DNA of 64,000 nt from Planctomycetaceae bacterium. GTDB lineage: Bacteria; Planctomycetota; Planctomycetia; Planctomycetales; Planctomycetaceae. This document shows, in pieces, positions 9,368 to 19,019 of this stretch (its first letter is position 1; each line of letters opens with the position of its first letter). Location of the stretch: positions 1 to 64,000 of the forward strand of contig PBOJ01000132.1 in NCBI GenBank assembly GCA_002724315.1, in the 5' to 3' direction. The position numbers and the translations under genes are program-made. Below the pieces are notes generated by a model, which was not told the origin of the DNA, made no database searches, and saw nothing but the letters and a program-made list of their open reading frames with translations.

Positions 9368-10213
9368 CTATTGACCGCAGTAGTCGATCAAGCGAGCGAG
9401 TTCACTGCGGAGGTTGTGTCGTCGGATGATCCGGTCGACGAAGCCATACTGCAAGAGGAATTCGCTGGATTGGAAGTCATCGGGCAATTCCATGTTGACC
9501 GTGGACTTGATCACTCGAGGGCCAGCAAATCCGATCAGGGCCTTGGGTTCGGCAATGACGAAGTCCCCCAGCGAGGCGAAGCTGGCAGCGACACCGCCCA
9601 TGGTGGGGTGGGTCAACACCGAGATGAACAAGCCTCCAGCCTGGTCGAACCGGGCCAGCGCGGCTGAGACCTTGCCCATTTGCATCAGTGAAAGAATGCC
9701 TTCGTGCATGCGGGCCCCACCCCCGGAGCCACTGACAATAACCAGAGGCAGTTGCAGCCGTGTGGCTTCCTCAACCGCACGCGTCAGTTTCTCTCCAACC
9801 ACCGAACCCATGCTGCCCATGATGAAACCCTTGTCGGTCAAGCCGAAAACCAGTGGTCGACCTCGCATGTACCCGCGTCCCACGACGCAGGCCTCGGTCA
9901 GACCGGTCTTTTTCTGCTCGGCCGTCAGTCGGTCGGCGTAGGATTTCTGGTCCGCAAATTCGAGTGGGTCGAGTGGAGCGAGTCCCTGGTGCCACTCCTC
10001 GAAACTGTCCTCGTCGAGCAGTTGAGCGATCCGGATGGCAGCTGGCACATAGAAGTGGTGGTCGCATTCCGGGCAGACATTGAGATTGTCTTCAACGTCT
10101 TTTCGGTAGACGGTGGATCCGCAGCCGTCACAAAGCATCCACAGTCCCGCGGGCACTCCCCGCTTGTCGCGGTCTGCGTGTGTCAGCCAGTCGCGAGGGT
10201 TGGATTTAGCCAC
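9368..10213 (-). CDS. accD: Acetyl-CoA carboxylase carboxyltransferase subunit beta
   Basis: 281 residues. AccD with AccA transfers the carboxyl group from biotin to acetyl-CoA, giving malonyl-CoA for fatty-acid synthesis. The N-terminal zinc ribbon is intact (Cys28, Cys31, Cys47, Cys50); the crotonase-like core includes [11 protein letters not shown] near 161-171, and [16 protein letters not shown] and IGFAGPRV follow, all hallmarks of AccD. Its start overlaps the preceding phosphatase-fold gene by 8 bp, indicating translational coupling. accA is not in the window. Confidence 0.96.
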   Translation of the reverse strand: MAKSNPRDWLTHADRDKRGVPAGLWMLCDGCGSTVYRKDVEDNLNVCPECDHHFYVPAAIRIAQLLDEDSFEEWHQGLAPLDPLEFADQKSYADRLTAEQKKTGLTEACVVGRGYMRGRPLVFGLTDKGFIMGSMGSVVGEKLTRAVEEATRLQLPLVIVSGSGGGARMHEGILSLMQMGKVSAALARFDQAGGLFISVLTHPTMGGVAASFASLGDFVIAEPKALIGFAGPRVIKSTVNMELPDDFQSSEFLLQYGFVDRIIRRHNLRSELARLIDYCGQ

Positions 10214-10865
10214 CGGGGGTGCTCCCGTTTTCTGACGAGACGGAGACCAGGCTTCCCGCGGCTGCCTGAGTTCGCCACGGATGGTCGGGATCGGTGGCCG
10301 GAATGCGACCGTTGGTCGAGTAGATGGCGATCAGTTGATCCTGTCCGCGGCAACCTGTGACATTCTCGAATTCGGGGCGGTCCGACGTGATCGCACATCC
10401 CAGCAAGGTGGTCAATGGGTCGGAGGTGACGATCGCGAACGACACCTCCCGTTTCATCGGCTTTTTCAGTACTGACAGTGCACGCGCCAGTGCCTCCTGG
10501 ATCGTTTCGCCCTCTGGTGGTCGGACCAGTTCGGGGGATTCCTGCCACTGCTTGAGGATCTTCGGTGACTTTCGCTTGATCTCCTCGAGTGACAATCCCT
10601 GCCAGAGTCCATGGTCAATGTTCTGCAACTCAACCTGGACCTGTAGTGGCAGCTGAAGTGTGTCCGCAATGGCTTCGGCTGTCGATCGGGCCGGGTTGAC
10701 CGGTGAGGTGAACACGGCCTCGAGCGGCCATTCAGCCAGTTGATCAATTGTCGCGGCAACCTGTGCGCGGCCGGCGTCGTTGAGCGGAAGGTCCAGGTTG
10801 CCCTGGATCCGGTTCTCAACGTCGAAATCGGTGCAGCCGGGACGGACTAGTGCGATAATTGGCAT
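10206..10865 (-). CDS. Histidine-phosphatase-fold protein lacking catalytic residues (likely pseudoenzyme)
   Basis: 219 residues of the phosphoglycerate-mutase/histidine-phosphatase fold. Fold markers are kept: N-terminal beta strand, Arg8, [28 protein letters not shown] with Arg60, and IDHGLWQG. The catalytic RHG is R8-P9-G10 (the phospho-accepting His is Pro); the usual acidic residue in LxEIDxG is Asn82; and the C-terminal SHG that supplies the second His reads TSDP at 147-150. Without both His residues the phosphatase chemistry should be impossible, so a binding or regulatory role is inferred. It lies 10 bp downstream of rpe and overlaps accD by 8 bp. A novel active-site arrangement cannot be excluded. 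Confidence 0.8.
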   Translation of the reverse strand: MPIIALVRPGCTDFDVENRIQGNLDLPLNDAGRAQVAATIDQLAEWPLEAVFTSPVNPARSTAEAIADTLQLPLQVQVELQNIDHGLWQGLSLEEIKRKSPKILKQWQESPELVRPPEGETIQEALARALSVLKKPMKREVSFAIVTSDPLTTLLGCAITSDRPEFENVTGCRGQDQLIAIYSTNGRIPATDPDHPWRTQAAAGSLVSVSSENGSTPGG

Positions 10866-10875
10866 GATGAGTGGC

Positions 10876-11598
10876 TCAGCCCTCTCCCGGGGCGGAGGCA
10901 GTGGCTGTCAGTTCCGAGATAGCTTCCGTGTAATCTGGGCGGTCAAAGACGGAGCTGCCGGCGACAAACACGCGAGCTCCGGCTTGGTAAGCGTCGCCGA
11001 TCGTGGTCGGGCCGATCCCGCCGTCGACAGCCAGCGTCGTATCCGGATCCCGTGTGGCGTCAAGGTGCCGTAGTGTTTCGAGGGCAATCGGCATAAATGT
11101 CTGGCCGCCGAATCCTGGCTCAACGCTCATCACCAACACCTGGTCAGCCTGCTCGAGGACACCGTCGAGCGAGGACACACTTGTGCCGGGGTTGATTGCC
11201 ACGCCTGACACCGCGTCGGCGGCGCGGATCCGTGCCAGCGTGTCGATCAGAGAGGCAGTGTCTTGGCCGAACGCCTCGAGGTGCACTGTGATGCCATCAC
11301 ATCCGGCGTCGAGATACTCGTCAAGAAAGTCGGCGGGTTGGCTGATCATCAGGTGTGCGTCCAGCGGCAAGCTGGTGAGTTGTCGGAGCCCCGCGACAAC
11401 GACGGGGCCATACGTGAGATTGGGAACGAAGTGTCCGTCCATGACATCCAGGTGCAGCAGGGGGGCCCCGGCGGCCTCGAGCAGCTCGACTTCGCGGTGC
11501 AAGTTGCCGAAGTCGCACTTGAGCATCGACGGGGCAATCGCCGGCGTGCGGGTGTTGAAGATCTCCAGGAGATCCTGGCGACTCATCGACGTGTCCAT
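10876..11598 (-). CDS. rpe: Ribulose-phosphate 3-epimerase
   Basis: 240 residues from the chosen ATG at 11598; an alternative ATG at 11586 (MSRQDLL) with a GGA 7 nt upstream is equally plausible. The frame extends further upstream but that sequence is not protein-like. TIM-barrel enzyme of the pentose phosphate/Calvin pathways that interconverts ribulose-5-P and xylulose-5-P. Diagnostic segments are IAPSMLKCDFGNL, HLDVMDGHFVPNLTYG (metal His and catalytic Asp), HLMISQP, VMSVEPGFGGQ and AVDGGI. First gene of the tightly spaced rpe-phosphatase-accD-kinase-tsaB run; gapA lies 115 bp upstream on the same strand. Confidence 0.94.
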   Translation of the reverse strand: MDTSMSRQDLLEIFNTRTPAIAPSMLKCDFGNLHREVELLEAAGAPLLHLDVMDGHFVPNLTYGPVVVAGLRQLTSLPLDAHLMISQPADFLDEYLDAGCDGITVHLEAFGQDTASLIDTLARIRAADAVSGVAINPGTSVSSLDGVLEQADQVLVMSVEPGFGGQTFMPIALETLRHLDATRDPDTTLAVDGGIGPTTIGDAYQAGARVFVAGSSVFDRPDYTEAISELTATASAPGEG

Positions 11599-11713
11599 CC
11601 GGTGAGGTGCACGCGGGACAGGGGCAGGAGGCTTGAGGGTCGGGCCCGCCGACGAGGCGGTTATATTGACGGAGGGAAGGATGCGAGTCCAGTGGAATCG
11701 CCTGTGGAATCGA

Positions 11714-12733
11714 TCAGAGTGCCGCCAGTCGGGCAATCAGGTCGGCCGTTCGGTTGGAGTAGCCGTACTCGTTGTCGTACCAACCGAGTACCTTGATCAT
11801 GTTGGGGCCGATTGCTGTCGTCCAACTGCCGTCGAAGATGCAGCTGTGTGTGCTGCCGATGATGTCGGTGGAGACGATCGGGTCGGTGGTGTACTCCATG
11901 ATCCCCTTCAGCGGCCCCGCGGCCGCATCCTGCATCGCCTGGTTGATCTGGTCGGGGCTCACGTCGCTGCCAAGCGTGGCGACCAGGTCGGTGATGCTTC
12001 CGGTGAGGACCGGGACGCGGAGACTGATGCCGGTGAGCTTGCCATTGAGTTCGGGCAAAACGAGCCCGACGGCCTTGGCCGCTCCCGTCGAGGTCGGGAT
12101 GATGTTGGCTGCCGCGGCCCGGGCGCGACGAGGGTCGGAGTGCAACTGGTCGCCGGTTCGCTGATCGTTGGTGTAGGCGTGCACGGTGGTCATCAGTCCG
12201 TGTTCGAGGCCAAACTGTTCGTGCAGCACCTTGACCATTGGCGCGAGGCAGTTCGTGGTGCAGCTGGCATTGGAGACACACAGGTGGTCGGCGGTCAACT
12301 GGTCATCGTTGACGCCCAGCACGACGGTGAGGTCGGGGGCGTCCTTGGCCGGGGCTGAGATGACGACCTTGCGAGCTCCAGCGGCGATGTGGCTGTCGTA
12401 ACCGGGGCGGTCGTCGGTGGCACGGTTGGTGAAGAAACCGGTCGACTCCAGCGCGATGTCCACTCCGAGGTCGCCCCAGGGAAGCTGGCCGGGGTCCCTC
12501 TCCGCACAGACCTGTATGGGGCGGCCATCGACAATCAAGGTGTTCCCGTCGACTTCGACGGTTCCAGGAAATCGGCCCTGGGTGCTGTCGTACTTGAGAA
12601 GATTGGCCAAGGCGGCGGGGTCGCCGAGATCGTTGATGCCGACAACTTCGAACTCGTCGCCACGAGCCGACAAAGCCCGAAATGTGATCCGGCCGATTCG
12701 GCCGAACCCATTGATTCCTACCTTGACTGCCAC
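11714..12733 (-). CDS. gap: Glyceraldehyde-3-phosphate dehydrogenase, type I
   Basis: 339 residues, normal length. NAD-binding [10 protein letters not shown] at 6-15, Asp35 in GINDLGDP, which favours NAD over NADP, catalytic Cys158 in [12 protein letters not shown], then the conserved [28 protein letters not shown] and [11 protein letters not shown] segments. Converts glyceraldehyde-3-phosphate to 1,3-bisphosphoglycerate in glycolysis/gluconeogenesis. It is 115 bp upstream of rpe in the same orientation, so carbon metabolism genes are grouped, but a separate transcript for rpe onwards is possible. Confidence 0.97.
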   Translation of the reverse strand: MAVKVGINGFGRIGRITFRALSARGDEFEVVGINDLGDPAALANLLKYDSTQGRFPGTVEVDGNTLIVDGRPIQVCAERDPGQLPWGDLGVDIALESTGFFTNRATDDRPGYDSHIAAGARKVVISAPAKDAPDLTVVLGVNDDQLTADHLCVSNASCTTNCLAPMVKVLHEQFGLEHGLMTTVHAYTNDQRTGDQLHSDPRRARAAAANIIPTSTGAAKAVGLVLPELNGKLTGISLRVPVLTGSITDLVATLGSDVSPDQINQAMQDAAAGPLKGIMEYTTDPIVSTDIIGSTHSCIFDGSWTTAIGPNMIKVLGWYDNEYGYSNRTADLIARLAAL

Positions 12734-12876
12734 GGTGAAGACTCCTCGAGAGGGTTTCTCTGAGATCTGTGTCCGAAGTTGTTCGAGACGTGAGCCGACT
12801 CGATCCTGTTCCGGGGGCCAAAGCCTCCCAGTCTAATGTGGCGTTTGGGGGGCGACAAGGAACCCCACACGGGTGG

Positions 12877-14250
12877 CTACATCAGCAACTGCGGCTGGGG
12901 GTCGCCGGCGGGAACGATGCGATACGGGCGGTCGAGCCGGTCGTGGATTTCACCGTTGTGTGCAATTCCCAGGCAGCCGAACAGGGTCGAGATGATGTCA
13001 CCTGGGACCAGTGGGTCTGCAGCAGGAAAACCACCTATGGGGTCGCTGCGACCATAGATCAGCCCGGAGCGAAACCCACCACCAACCATCATCAGGCTGT
13101 AACAGAAATTCCAGTGGTCACGGCCGGCCTTGGCGTTGACCTTGGGTGTGCGACCGAAATCCCCAAAAATCCCGACAATGGTCCGTTCGAGCATCCCGCG
13201 GCGGCCCAGATCTTCGATGAGGCTGCTGGCGGCAGCGTCGAACTGCGGTAGCAAACTGCCCTTGAGCCGGCCGAAGTTGTTGGTGTGAGTGTCCCAGGTG
13301 GCGTTGGCGTCCGGGGCCCACGCGATTGTTACCAGCCGGGTGCCCGCCTCGATCAATCGCCGCGCCAGCAGCGTGCTCTGGCCATAGATATTGCGGCCGT
13401 AGGCATCCCTGGTTGCGGCCGGTTCTTCGAAGAGCCGAAATGCCCGCTGGGTTTCCTCGGATGTCAGCAGGTCCAGTGCTCGGGCCTGAAAACTGTTCAT
13501 CGCGGTGGTGGCCCGGTCGTTGTCACCCAGTCCGGCGCGTCGATTGAGGTCATCGAAGAGACGGCGTCGGACAGAGAGCCTCTGGGCGGAGACCCCGGTG
13601 CGGAGGGTCAATTCCGGGACGCCGAAGTCCTTGCTGTTGGGGTCGCGGAGAACAAACAGAGGGTCGTGAGCCCGGCCGAGAAACCCACCGAAGAACCCCG
13701 GTTGTGGTGGCCCGCCGCGGCCCTCCTGGGTCATGTAGGGCAACGTCACATGAGGAACGACCACACGCTGAGGTGGGCGGAGAAGTGTGAGGATCGAGCC
13801 CGGTGACGGGTGATCGGTCTGCTTGGTGCCTCCGCCCTGTTCGCCCCGGTCGTGGCCAGTCAGTGAGCAGTAGACCGCGGCGGCGTGAGCGTTGTTGACG
13901 CTGTGGTGCATCGAGCGGACAATTGTCGCGCGGTGCATGTGGCGAGCGAGTTTTGGCATCAGCGACCCGACCCGGTAGCCAGGGATCGACGAGCTGATCG
14001 TGCCGAATTCCCCACGGATGGCGGCGGGAGCATCCGGCTTGGGATCCCACATGTCCAGGTGGGGAGGACCACCATTGAGGTGGATCAGGATGCAGGCGTC
14101 AGCGGTGGGCTGTCCGCCCCTGGACCGTGTGGTTTCACGCGCTGAAAGCAATCCGGGCAAAGTGGCCCCGGTCAGGCCCAGCCCACCAACCTGCAGAAGG
14201 TCGCGGCGCGAGACTACAGGATGTCCGGCAATGGATGACATGACGCTCAT
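12877..14250 (-). CDS. DUF1501 protein with twin-arginine signal
   Basis: 457 residues from ATG 14250 (ATG 14241 is an alternative). The long open frame upstream overlaps the next gene and is rejected. A twin-arginine-like signal is near the start (SRRDLLQVGGLGLTGATLPGL). The body has DUF1501/alkaline-phosphatase-superfamily features: LNGGPPHLDMWDPKPDAP near the N-terminus, GHDRG, and IFGDFGRTPKVNAKAGRDHW toward the C-terminus, the family's metal-site region. Such proteins are expanded in Planctomycetota, usually beside DUF1549/DUF1553 cytochromes; no such partner is here. Probably an exported hydrolase of unknown substrate. Gene upstream (LLM oxidoreductase) is 53 bp away on the same strand. 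Confidence 0.87.
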   Translation of the reverse strand: MSVMSSIAGHPVVSRRDLLQVGGLGLTGATLPGLLSARETTRSRGGQPTADACILIHLNGGPPHLDMWDPKPDAPAAIRGEFGTISSSIPGYRVGSLMPKLARHMHRATIVRSMHHSVNNAHAAAVYCSLTGHDRGEQGGGTKQTDHPSPGSILTLLRPPQRVVVPHVTLPYMTQEGRGGPPQPGFFGGFLGRAHDPLFVLRDPNSKDFGVPELTLRTGVSAQRLSVRRRLFDDLNRRAGLGDNDRATTAMNSFQARALDLLTSEETQRAFRLFEEPAATRDAYGRNIYGQSTLLARRLIEAGTRLVTIAWAPDANATWDTHTNNFGRLKGSLLPQFDAAASSLIEDLGRRGMLERTIVGIFGDFGRTPKVNAKAGRDHWNFCYSLMMVGGGFRSGLIYGRSDPIGGFPAADPLVPGDIISTLFGCLGIAHNGEIHDRLDRPYRIVPAGDPQPQLLM

Positions 14251-14303
14251 CGGAATATTAAACCACAGCGGCGGGCCGTTGGAAACGTGGATCTCCGGCT
14301 CGT

Positions 14304-15407
14304 TCAGACCGTCACACCGACCGCCCGGTTGAAAGCCGGCATCAATTCGTGGGCGAACAGTTCCATGCTGCGGACCCAGGATGGCTTGTCGTCCCAGTCG
14401 TAGCTCATCAACACGAGTGTGCCGAAACCACCGGTTTCTTCCCACACTCTCAACAACCGCTCCAAGACGGTGTCGACGTCTCCGGCGATAATTTGCTCGG
14501 TCATGAGAAAATCGAGATTGCACTCGGCGTCGGGCATGTCCGGATCGCGTTTGTAGATCTTGCGGCCCAGTCCCTTGTCGAAGAGTCGTCCGATGTATTC
14601 GTAATTGCGTCCCAGTGAATTGGTTCGAGCGAGTTGCTCGGCCTCGGCGGTGGTGTCGGCCAAAAAGATCGAACGAGCAATCTTGTAGTCACTTCGAGAC
14701 GGCGTCCGTCCGGCATCAATTGCCGCGGATTCGTAGGTGTCCCAGAAGTTCTTCAGCACGTTGCCAGTGACCAGGCAATGCCCAAATGGCTGGTATCCGG
14801 CGGCCCCGGCCATCTGCATGCTGGGCGAATTGCGGCTCATGGCCGGGATGGCGATCGGCGGGTGAGGCTGTTGCAGGGGCTTGTGGATGAAGCCGATACG
14901 GGTCTCGACGTCGACGTTGTCGACCAGGCGGATGTTCCAGAAATCGCCGTCGAGCTCATACGGAGGCTCACCCGACCACAACGAGAGGATCATTTCGATC
15001 GACTCGGCGACCATTCGGGAATTGTTCTTTGGATCGACGCCGTAGAGTTCCAGGTCTGCGGTGACGCTGCCGGCTCCGAAACAAAGGTTGAGGCGTCCCT
15101 TGGAGAGATGGTCAAGAAAAGCCATGCGGCTGGCGACCGCGGCCGGGTGGTGCTGGTTCAGGCAGATGGGGGCCGGGCCCATCCGGATCGCCTGGGTCTC
15201 GCCCAGTGCTCGGCTGATGAACATCTCGGGGCTCACGATGTTCTCGAACTGCATCGTGTGGTGTTCACCGATCCAGAATTCCGAGAAGCCCAGCTGCTCG
15301 GCCAGGACAATCAACTCAAGGTCTTCATCGAAACATTGGCCCAACGGCTTGTTGGGGTCGTGAAACGGCATGATGAACATGCCGTGGTCTATGGGAGGCT
15401 GTGACAT
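14304..15407 (-). CDS. Luciferase-like flavin-dependent monooxygenase
   Basis: 367 residues from the ATG giving MSQPPIDHGMF, chosen because the protein aligns with LLM-family N-termini there; a longer start at 15446 would add 13 residues. Bacterial-luciferase-like (LLM) TIM barrel: LAEQLGFSEFWIGEHHTMQFENIVSPEMFISRAL region, typical of the luxA-like subgroup, FGAGSVTADLELYGVD and KPLQQPHPPIA. Uses FMNH2 or F420 to oxidise a small substrate; the substrate is unknown. Divergent from the NHL-repeat gene (177 bp apart), with which it may be functionally linked. Confidence 0.87.
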   Translation of the reverse strand: MSQPPIDHGMFIMPFHDPNKPLGQCFDEDLELIVLAEQLGFSEFWIGEHHTMQFENIVSPEMFISRALGETQAIRMGPAPICLNQHHPAAVASRMAFLDHLSKGRLNLCFGAGSVTADLELYGVDPKNNSRMVAESIEMILSLWSGEPPYELDGDFWNIRLVDNVDVETRIGFIHKPLQQPHPPIAIPAMSRNSPSMQMAGAAGYQPFGHCLVTGNVLKNFWDTYESAAIDAGRTPSRSDYKIARSIFLADTTAEAEQLARTNSLGRNYEYIGRLFDKGLGRKIYKRDPDMPDAECNLDFLMTEQIIAGDVDTVLERLLRVWEETGGFGTLVLMSYDWDDKPSWVRSMELFAHELMPAFNRAVGVTV

Positions 15408-15584
15408 GGTGATGTCCAGGGGGGGGCAGGCAGTGAGTGTGGACATTCTGCGTTTTGCATCGCTGAGGTCAAACCCGACGGGTTTCGGTTTGGGTGAGTG
15501 CGGTTTGGTTGTGTCCCCCCGGTCGCGGTATCAGGCTTGCGTGGCTATGGTGACGGGGGATTCGCCGGAAGCAGGAGACAGGTG

Positions 15585-16454
15585 ATGGCAACACGAGTGG
15601 GCCAGGGTGACTACCAGTACGAGGTTGTCAACGACTGGGCAAAATTGCCCGAGGGCTGGACCTTCGGTTGGATTCCCGGTGTCGGGGTCGACAGCAAAGA
15701 TCGCGTGATTGTCTCCAGCCGCAGTGAGCACATGCTGATCATCTTTGACACCGACGGCAACGTGATCGAGTCGTGGGATGACACGGTACTGGTCTCCGAA
15801 AATGCCCATGGTGTCTACGTCGACGATCAGGACAATATCTTCCTGACCGAGTGGCTGGGGCACTGCGTCTACAAGTTCAATTCCGGGGGGGAATTGCAGT
15901 GGACGCTGGGCACTCCCGGAGTTCCACGTCCCCCGGGTGTCCCGTTCAACCGACCGACCGACCTGGCAATCGCACCTGATGGCTGCCTGTTTGTCAGCGA
16001 CGGTTACGTCAACCACAAGGTGCACAAGTTTTCTCCCGATGGGGAATTGATCAAGAGCTGGGGAGAGCCGGGGACGGGGCCCGGACAGTTTGACCTGGTG
16101 CACTCGGTCTGGGTCGATAGCGATTACCGCGTCTACATCTGTGATCGTGAGAACAACCGGATCCAACTGTTTGACGGTGACGGCGAATTTCTGGAGGAAT
16201 GGCCAGGCTATCTCCGCCCAGACAAGTTGTGGTTCGACAAAGACGAGACGATCTTCATGGCCGAGGTCGGGCACCGACTGACGATTCTCGATCGCCAGAA
16301 CAACATACTCAGCCAATGGGGCGAAGCGGGGGACGAGCCGCACCAGTTTGTGGCCGCTCCACACGGTATCTGGGGAGACAGTCGGGGCGATCTCTACGTC
16401 AGTGAAGTCGCCGCTCCCGGTCTGATCAAGAAATTTGTCCGCGTCCGTGACTAG
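15585..16454 (+). CDS. NHL-repeat beta-propeller protein
   Basis: 289 residues. Start fixed at ATG 15585 by an AGGAG 7 nt upstream (15573-15577). At least five NHL-type blades can be read, each of the form (G/L)xxxDxxxxxxVxDxxNxxxxxFxxxGxxxxxWG: around residues 70-105, 125-160, 172-207, 214-248 and 258-288. There is no signal peptide. Six-bladed NHL proteins serve as ligand-binding scaffolds or as the lyase part of peptidylglycine-amidating enzymes; no catalytic assignment is possible here. Convergent with the leucine-rich-repeat gene, 4 bp apart. Confidence 0.85.
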   Translation: MATRVGQGDYQYEVVNDWAKLPEGWTFGWIPGVGVDSKDRVIVSSRSEHMLIIFDTDGNVIESWDDTVLVSENAHGVYVDDQDNIFLTEWLGHCVYKFNSGGELQWTLGTPGVPRPPGVPFNRPTDLAIAPDGCLFVSDGYVNHKVHKFSPDGELIKSWGEPGTGPGQFDLVHSVWVDSDYRVYICDRENNRIQLFDGDGEFLEEWPGYLRPDKLWFDKDETIFMAEVGHRLTILDRQNNILSQWGEAGDEPHQFVAAPHGIWGDSRGDLYVSEVAAPGLIKKFVRVRD

Positions 16455-16458
16455 CCGG

Positions 16459-17706
16459 TCAGTTCGTGTCCAGCCCGGACGGGGCCGGTGAGGCGAGCAC
16501 ACGGCAGTCGGGCAGCCGTTTTCTGAGCAGGGCAATCGTTGCGGCTGCAGTGGGTGTGTGTCGGAGGTCCAGGCCTTTCATCTCGGGAAACTGGTTTGGA
16601 GTGATCGACTGCAGGGAGGCGTCGGTGACGCGGGTTCCCGAGAGCCTGAGAAACTTCAGGTGGTTGCGTGGTGAGGTGTTCAGCAGCAATCGGAATGCGT
16701 TGTTGTTCACGCTGCGACATTCGTTCAGAGACAGGAGTTCGAGTGTCTCGAGTTGAGCCGCTGCTGCCAGCAGTTTGGGGCCGGCGTCGGTGTTGTCGGC
16801 CTGGAGATGTGTGAGATGTGGCAGGCGGGCGACCAGTGCCATGCCGGTGTCGGTCAGGCCACGGCAGCCGGAGATGTCGAGTTCGGTCAGTGGGGGGGAA
16901 CGGTCGATGAGGTCGCCGAATCCCCGGTCGGTAATGCGAGTGCCGGCAAACACCAGGTACTTGAGTTTCGAGAGTCCGTGTAGGTGACGAAGGCCCCGGT
17001 CCGTAATTCGCGACGGCAGCTCAATTCCTTCGAGTTCCACGGCATTGTGCAGTCGCAGGAGGCCCTCGTCTGAGATCTCGGTGCCAGACAACGCCAGCTT
17101 GCGGTTTCCCAGGACACCGTGACTGGAATTGATCTGAAGCGTGGTGTGCCGGCCCGAGAGTGCGACCAGCGGTGGCAATGTCACCGGTGTGTCAAGCAGG
17201 CTGACATCCTCGAGGCTGTCTATCTCTCCCACGGCAGCAAGGCCTTCGTCTGTAACCCGGTAGGACGAGTCGAGCACGAGGGTCTTCAGCCGTGGTAATC
17301 CCGAGAGGTGGGACAGTCCCCTGTCGGTGACTGCCGTGTGGACCAGTGACAGTCTCCGGAGCTCGGCGAGAGTGACCAGGGCCGCGAGGTCATCGTCGGT
17401 CACGTTTGATTCATCAAGAACGAGATCTTCGAGGGTGGTGACCCTTGCCAGGCTGTCGATGGCAGTGGCGTTCAGGGTGCTTCCCACGAGTTTCATCCAT
17501 TTCGGTGTCCGGGTGCGTGTGTCGAACACGGCGCCGGCCTGTTCAAGGAGATGGAGATCATTGCCCCGTTGCCACGAAGGGCGAGCCAGGAGGGTCAACA
17601 CCACGACGGCGGCCACTCCGGCGATCAACCACAGCCGGCCACTCCGCCGTGGTGGAGGTGTGTTGGCCACGGATCCGAGGTCGGTGGAAGGTGTGTCGAG
17701 AGACAT
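16459..17706 (-). CDS. Membrane-anchored leucine-rich-repeat protein
   Basis: 415 residues from ATG 17706; the open frame upstream overlaps the divergent lptF-like gene and is rejected. A basic stretch PPPRRSGRLW is followed by one membrane helix (about residues 25-42, LIAGVAAVVVLTLLA), then roughly ten leucine-rich repeats of the bacterial VTDxGLxxLxxLxxLxxLxLxxT type (for example TVTDRGLSHLSGLPRLKTLVL). This cysteine-poor LRR type is common and expanded in Planctomycetota. Likely anchored in the inner membrane with the solenoid outside the cytoplasm; partner unknown. Confidence 0.82.
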   Translation of the reverse strand: MSLDTPSTDLGSVANTPPPRRSGRLWLIAGVAAVVVLTLLARPSWQRGNDLHLLEQAGAVFDTRTRTPKWMKLVGSTLNATAIDSLARVTTLEDLVLDESNVTDDDLAALVTLAELRRLSLVHTAVTDRGLSHLSGLPRLKTLVLDSSYRVTDEGLAAVGEIDSLEDVSLLDTPVTLPPLVALSGRHTTLQINSSHGVLGNRKLALSGTEISDEGLLRLHNAVELEGIELPSRITDRGLRHLHGLSKLKYLVFAGTRITDRGFGDLIDRSPPLTELDISGCRGLTDTGMALVARLPHLTHLQADNTDAGPKLLAAAAQLETLELLSLNECRSVNNNAFRLLLNTSPRNHLKFLRLSGTRVTDASLQSITPNQFPEMKGLDLRHTPTAAATIALLRKRLPDCRVLASPAPSGLDTN

Positions 17707-17757
17707 TGCGAACCAGCCTAGCGGCCGTTGCGATCGCCGACCACATTGCGATCCGTA

Positions 17758-17786
17758 TTGACACCTTGGCCCGGACGGCTTGTAAT
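17758..17786 (+). promoter_or_regulatory. Sigma-70 promoter for the LptF/LptG-family gene
   Basis: Full-consensus TTGACA at 17758-17763, 17-bp spacer, TGTAAT at 17781-17786. It sits in the 174-bp divergent gap, and predicts a start near 17793 and an 88-nt leader before the GTG at 17881. Confidence 0.55.
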
Positions 17787-17880
17787 CCGGCACCATCGCG
17801 GCTGGAGGCCGTGGTGAAACGGGGGCGGTCTGTCGATTGGGGCCGGCCGTCTCGAATCCAGTGCCAGGAAGGCAGTCGCT

Positions 17881-19005
17881 GTGCTGACGACGTTTGACCG
17901 CTATCTGCTGAAGCGGTACTTCCACACGTTCGGCGTTTGTTTCGTGGCTGCGCTGGGTGTGTTCTTCGTGTTCGACGCATTCACCAACGCCGACGAGTTT
18001 CTCAAGGCAAGCCCCGACGGGACGATCTGGCCTGTCGTGCGTCGGATGACGGTGTATTACTGTTGTCAATCGAGCCTGTTGTTGAGCTTGGTCGGGCACA
18101 TTCTCTGTGTGCTGGCGGTAATGGTCGTGTTGGTGATCCTGCAGCGATCCGGCGAATTGCACCCGGTTCTGGCTGCCGGCGTGCCGCTGTACCGGGCGGT
18201 GGTGCCGCTGGTGGTGGGGGCCTTGCTGGTCAACCTGACAATCATGGTCAACCAGGAATGCGTTTTGCCCATGGTGGCTCCGGTGCTACAAACGCCGCGC
18301 GGCCGCGAAGTTGAGCAGGGGATCGACGTTCGTCCGTCTCTGGATTTTGCCACGCACATCCTGGTTTCGGCTCGCCGTGTGTTTCCTCGCGCGAAGACAC
18401 TGGAGCATGCGGAATTCGTGTTGCCGGTCCCGGATGTCGTGACCCGGCTGACCACACTGAAAGCCCAGCGTGCCAAGTACGTTTCTCGCGGCCCCGCGAA
18501 TCTGTCCGGGTGGCTGTTGTTGGGGCTCGATCCTCGCCCCGGACAATTGCCGCTCAGCGATACCGGCCGCCGCGTCGTTCGCCGGGGAACACGGCCGGGG
18601 ACGCTGTTTGTCGTCTCGGGTGTCACTCCCGATCAGCTCTCTGAAAAAGCCGGCAACGCCCGGTATCTTTCGACGCCGGATCTGCTCCGGCGGGTCCGCA
18701 ACCCCTCACAGGCGACCCGCTCTGCTCACGAGCAGGCTTTGGCGTTGCATGCGCGTCTGACGCGGCCACTGTTGAATATCGCCGCGGTGTTCCTGACCGT
18801 CCCTTTCTTGGTCCGTCGAGAGAGCCGCGGGCTTGTGGCGAACCTGGCCGTTGCGGGGGCGGTGATGGTGGTACTTCTGGGCGGTGGGGAAGCCTGTATG
18901 TACCTGGCCAGTTTTCAGGTGATGTCACCCGATCTGGCGGCCTGGTCCCCGGTGGTGACGTCGGGCATGCTGGCCACCTGGTGTGCGAGGCACGCAGAGA
19001 CGTAA
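17881..19005 (+). CDS. LptF/LptG-family permease (first copy)
   Basis: 374 residues from GTG 17881, preceded by AGGAAGG about 10 nt upstream. N-terminus DRYLLKRYF is the LptF/G signature, followed by membrane helices at about 15-30, 55-80 and 95-115, a periplasmic beta-jellyroll segment from about 140 to 270, and three C-terminal helices. LptF and LptG form the membrane part of the LptB2FG transporter, which extracts lipopolysaccharide from the inner membrane. Which of the two this is cannot be decided. It is convergent with the lipid A gene cluster (14 bp between stops), fitting a role in LPS export. A second family member lies at 35054-36226. Confidence 0.85.
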   Translation: MLTTFDRYLLKRYFHTFGVCFVAALGVFFVFDAFTNADEFLKASPDGTIWPVVRRMTVYYCCQSSLLLSLVGHILCVLAVMVVLVILQRSGELHPVLAAGVPLYRAVVPLVVGALLVNLTIMVNQECVLPMVAPVLQTPRGREVEQGIDVRPSLDFATHILVSARRVFPRAKTLEHAEFVLPVPDVVTRLTTLKAQRAKYVSRGPANLSGWLLLGLDPRPGQLPLSDTGRRVVRRGTRPGTLFVVSGVTPDQLSEKAGNARYLSTPDLLRRVRNPSQATRSAHEQALALHARLTRPLLNIAAVFLTVPFLVRRESRGLVANLAVAGAVMVVLLGGGEACMYLASFQVMSPDLAAWSPVVTSGMLATWCARHAET

Positions 19006-19019
19006 CAGCGGTCCCGGGT

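Noticed and set aside
10206-10865. Annotation as active phosphoglycerate mutase
   Set aside because: Catalytic His residues and acidic residue are replaced, so enzyme activity is not claimed.
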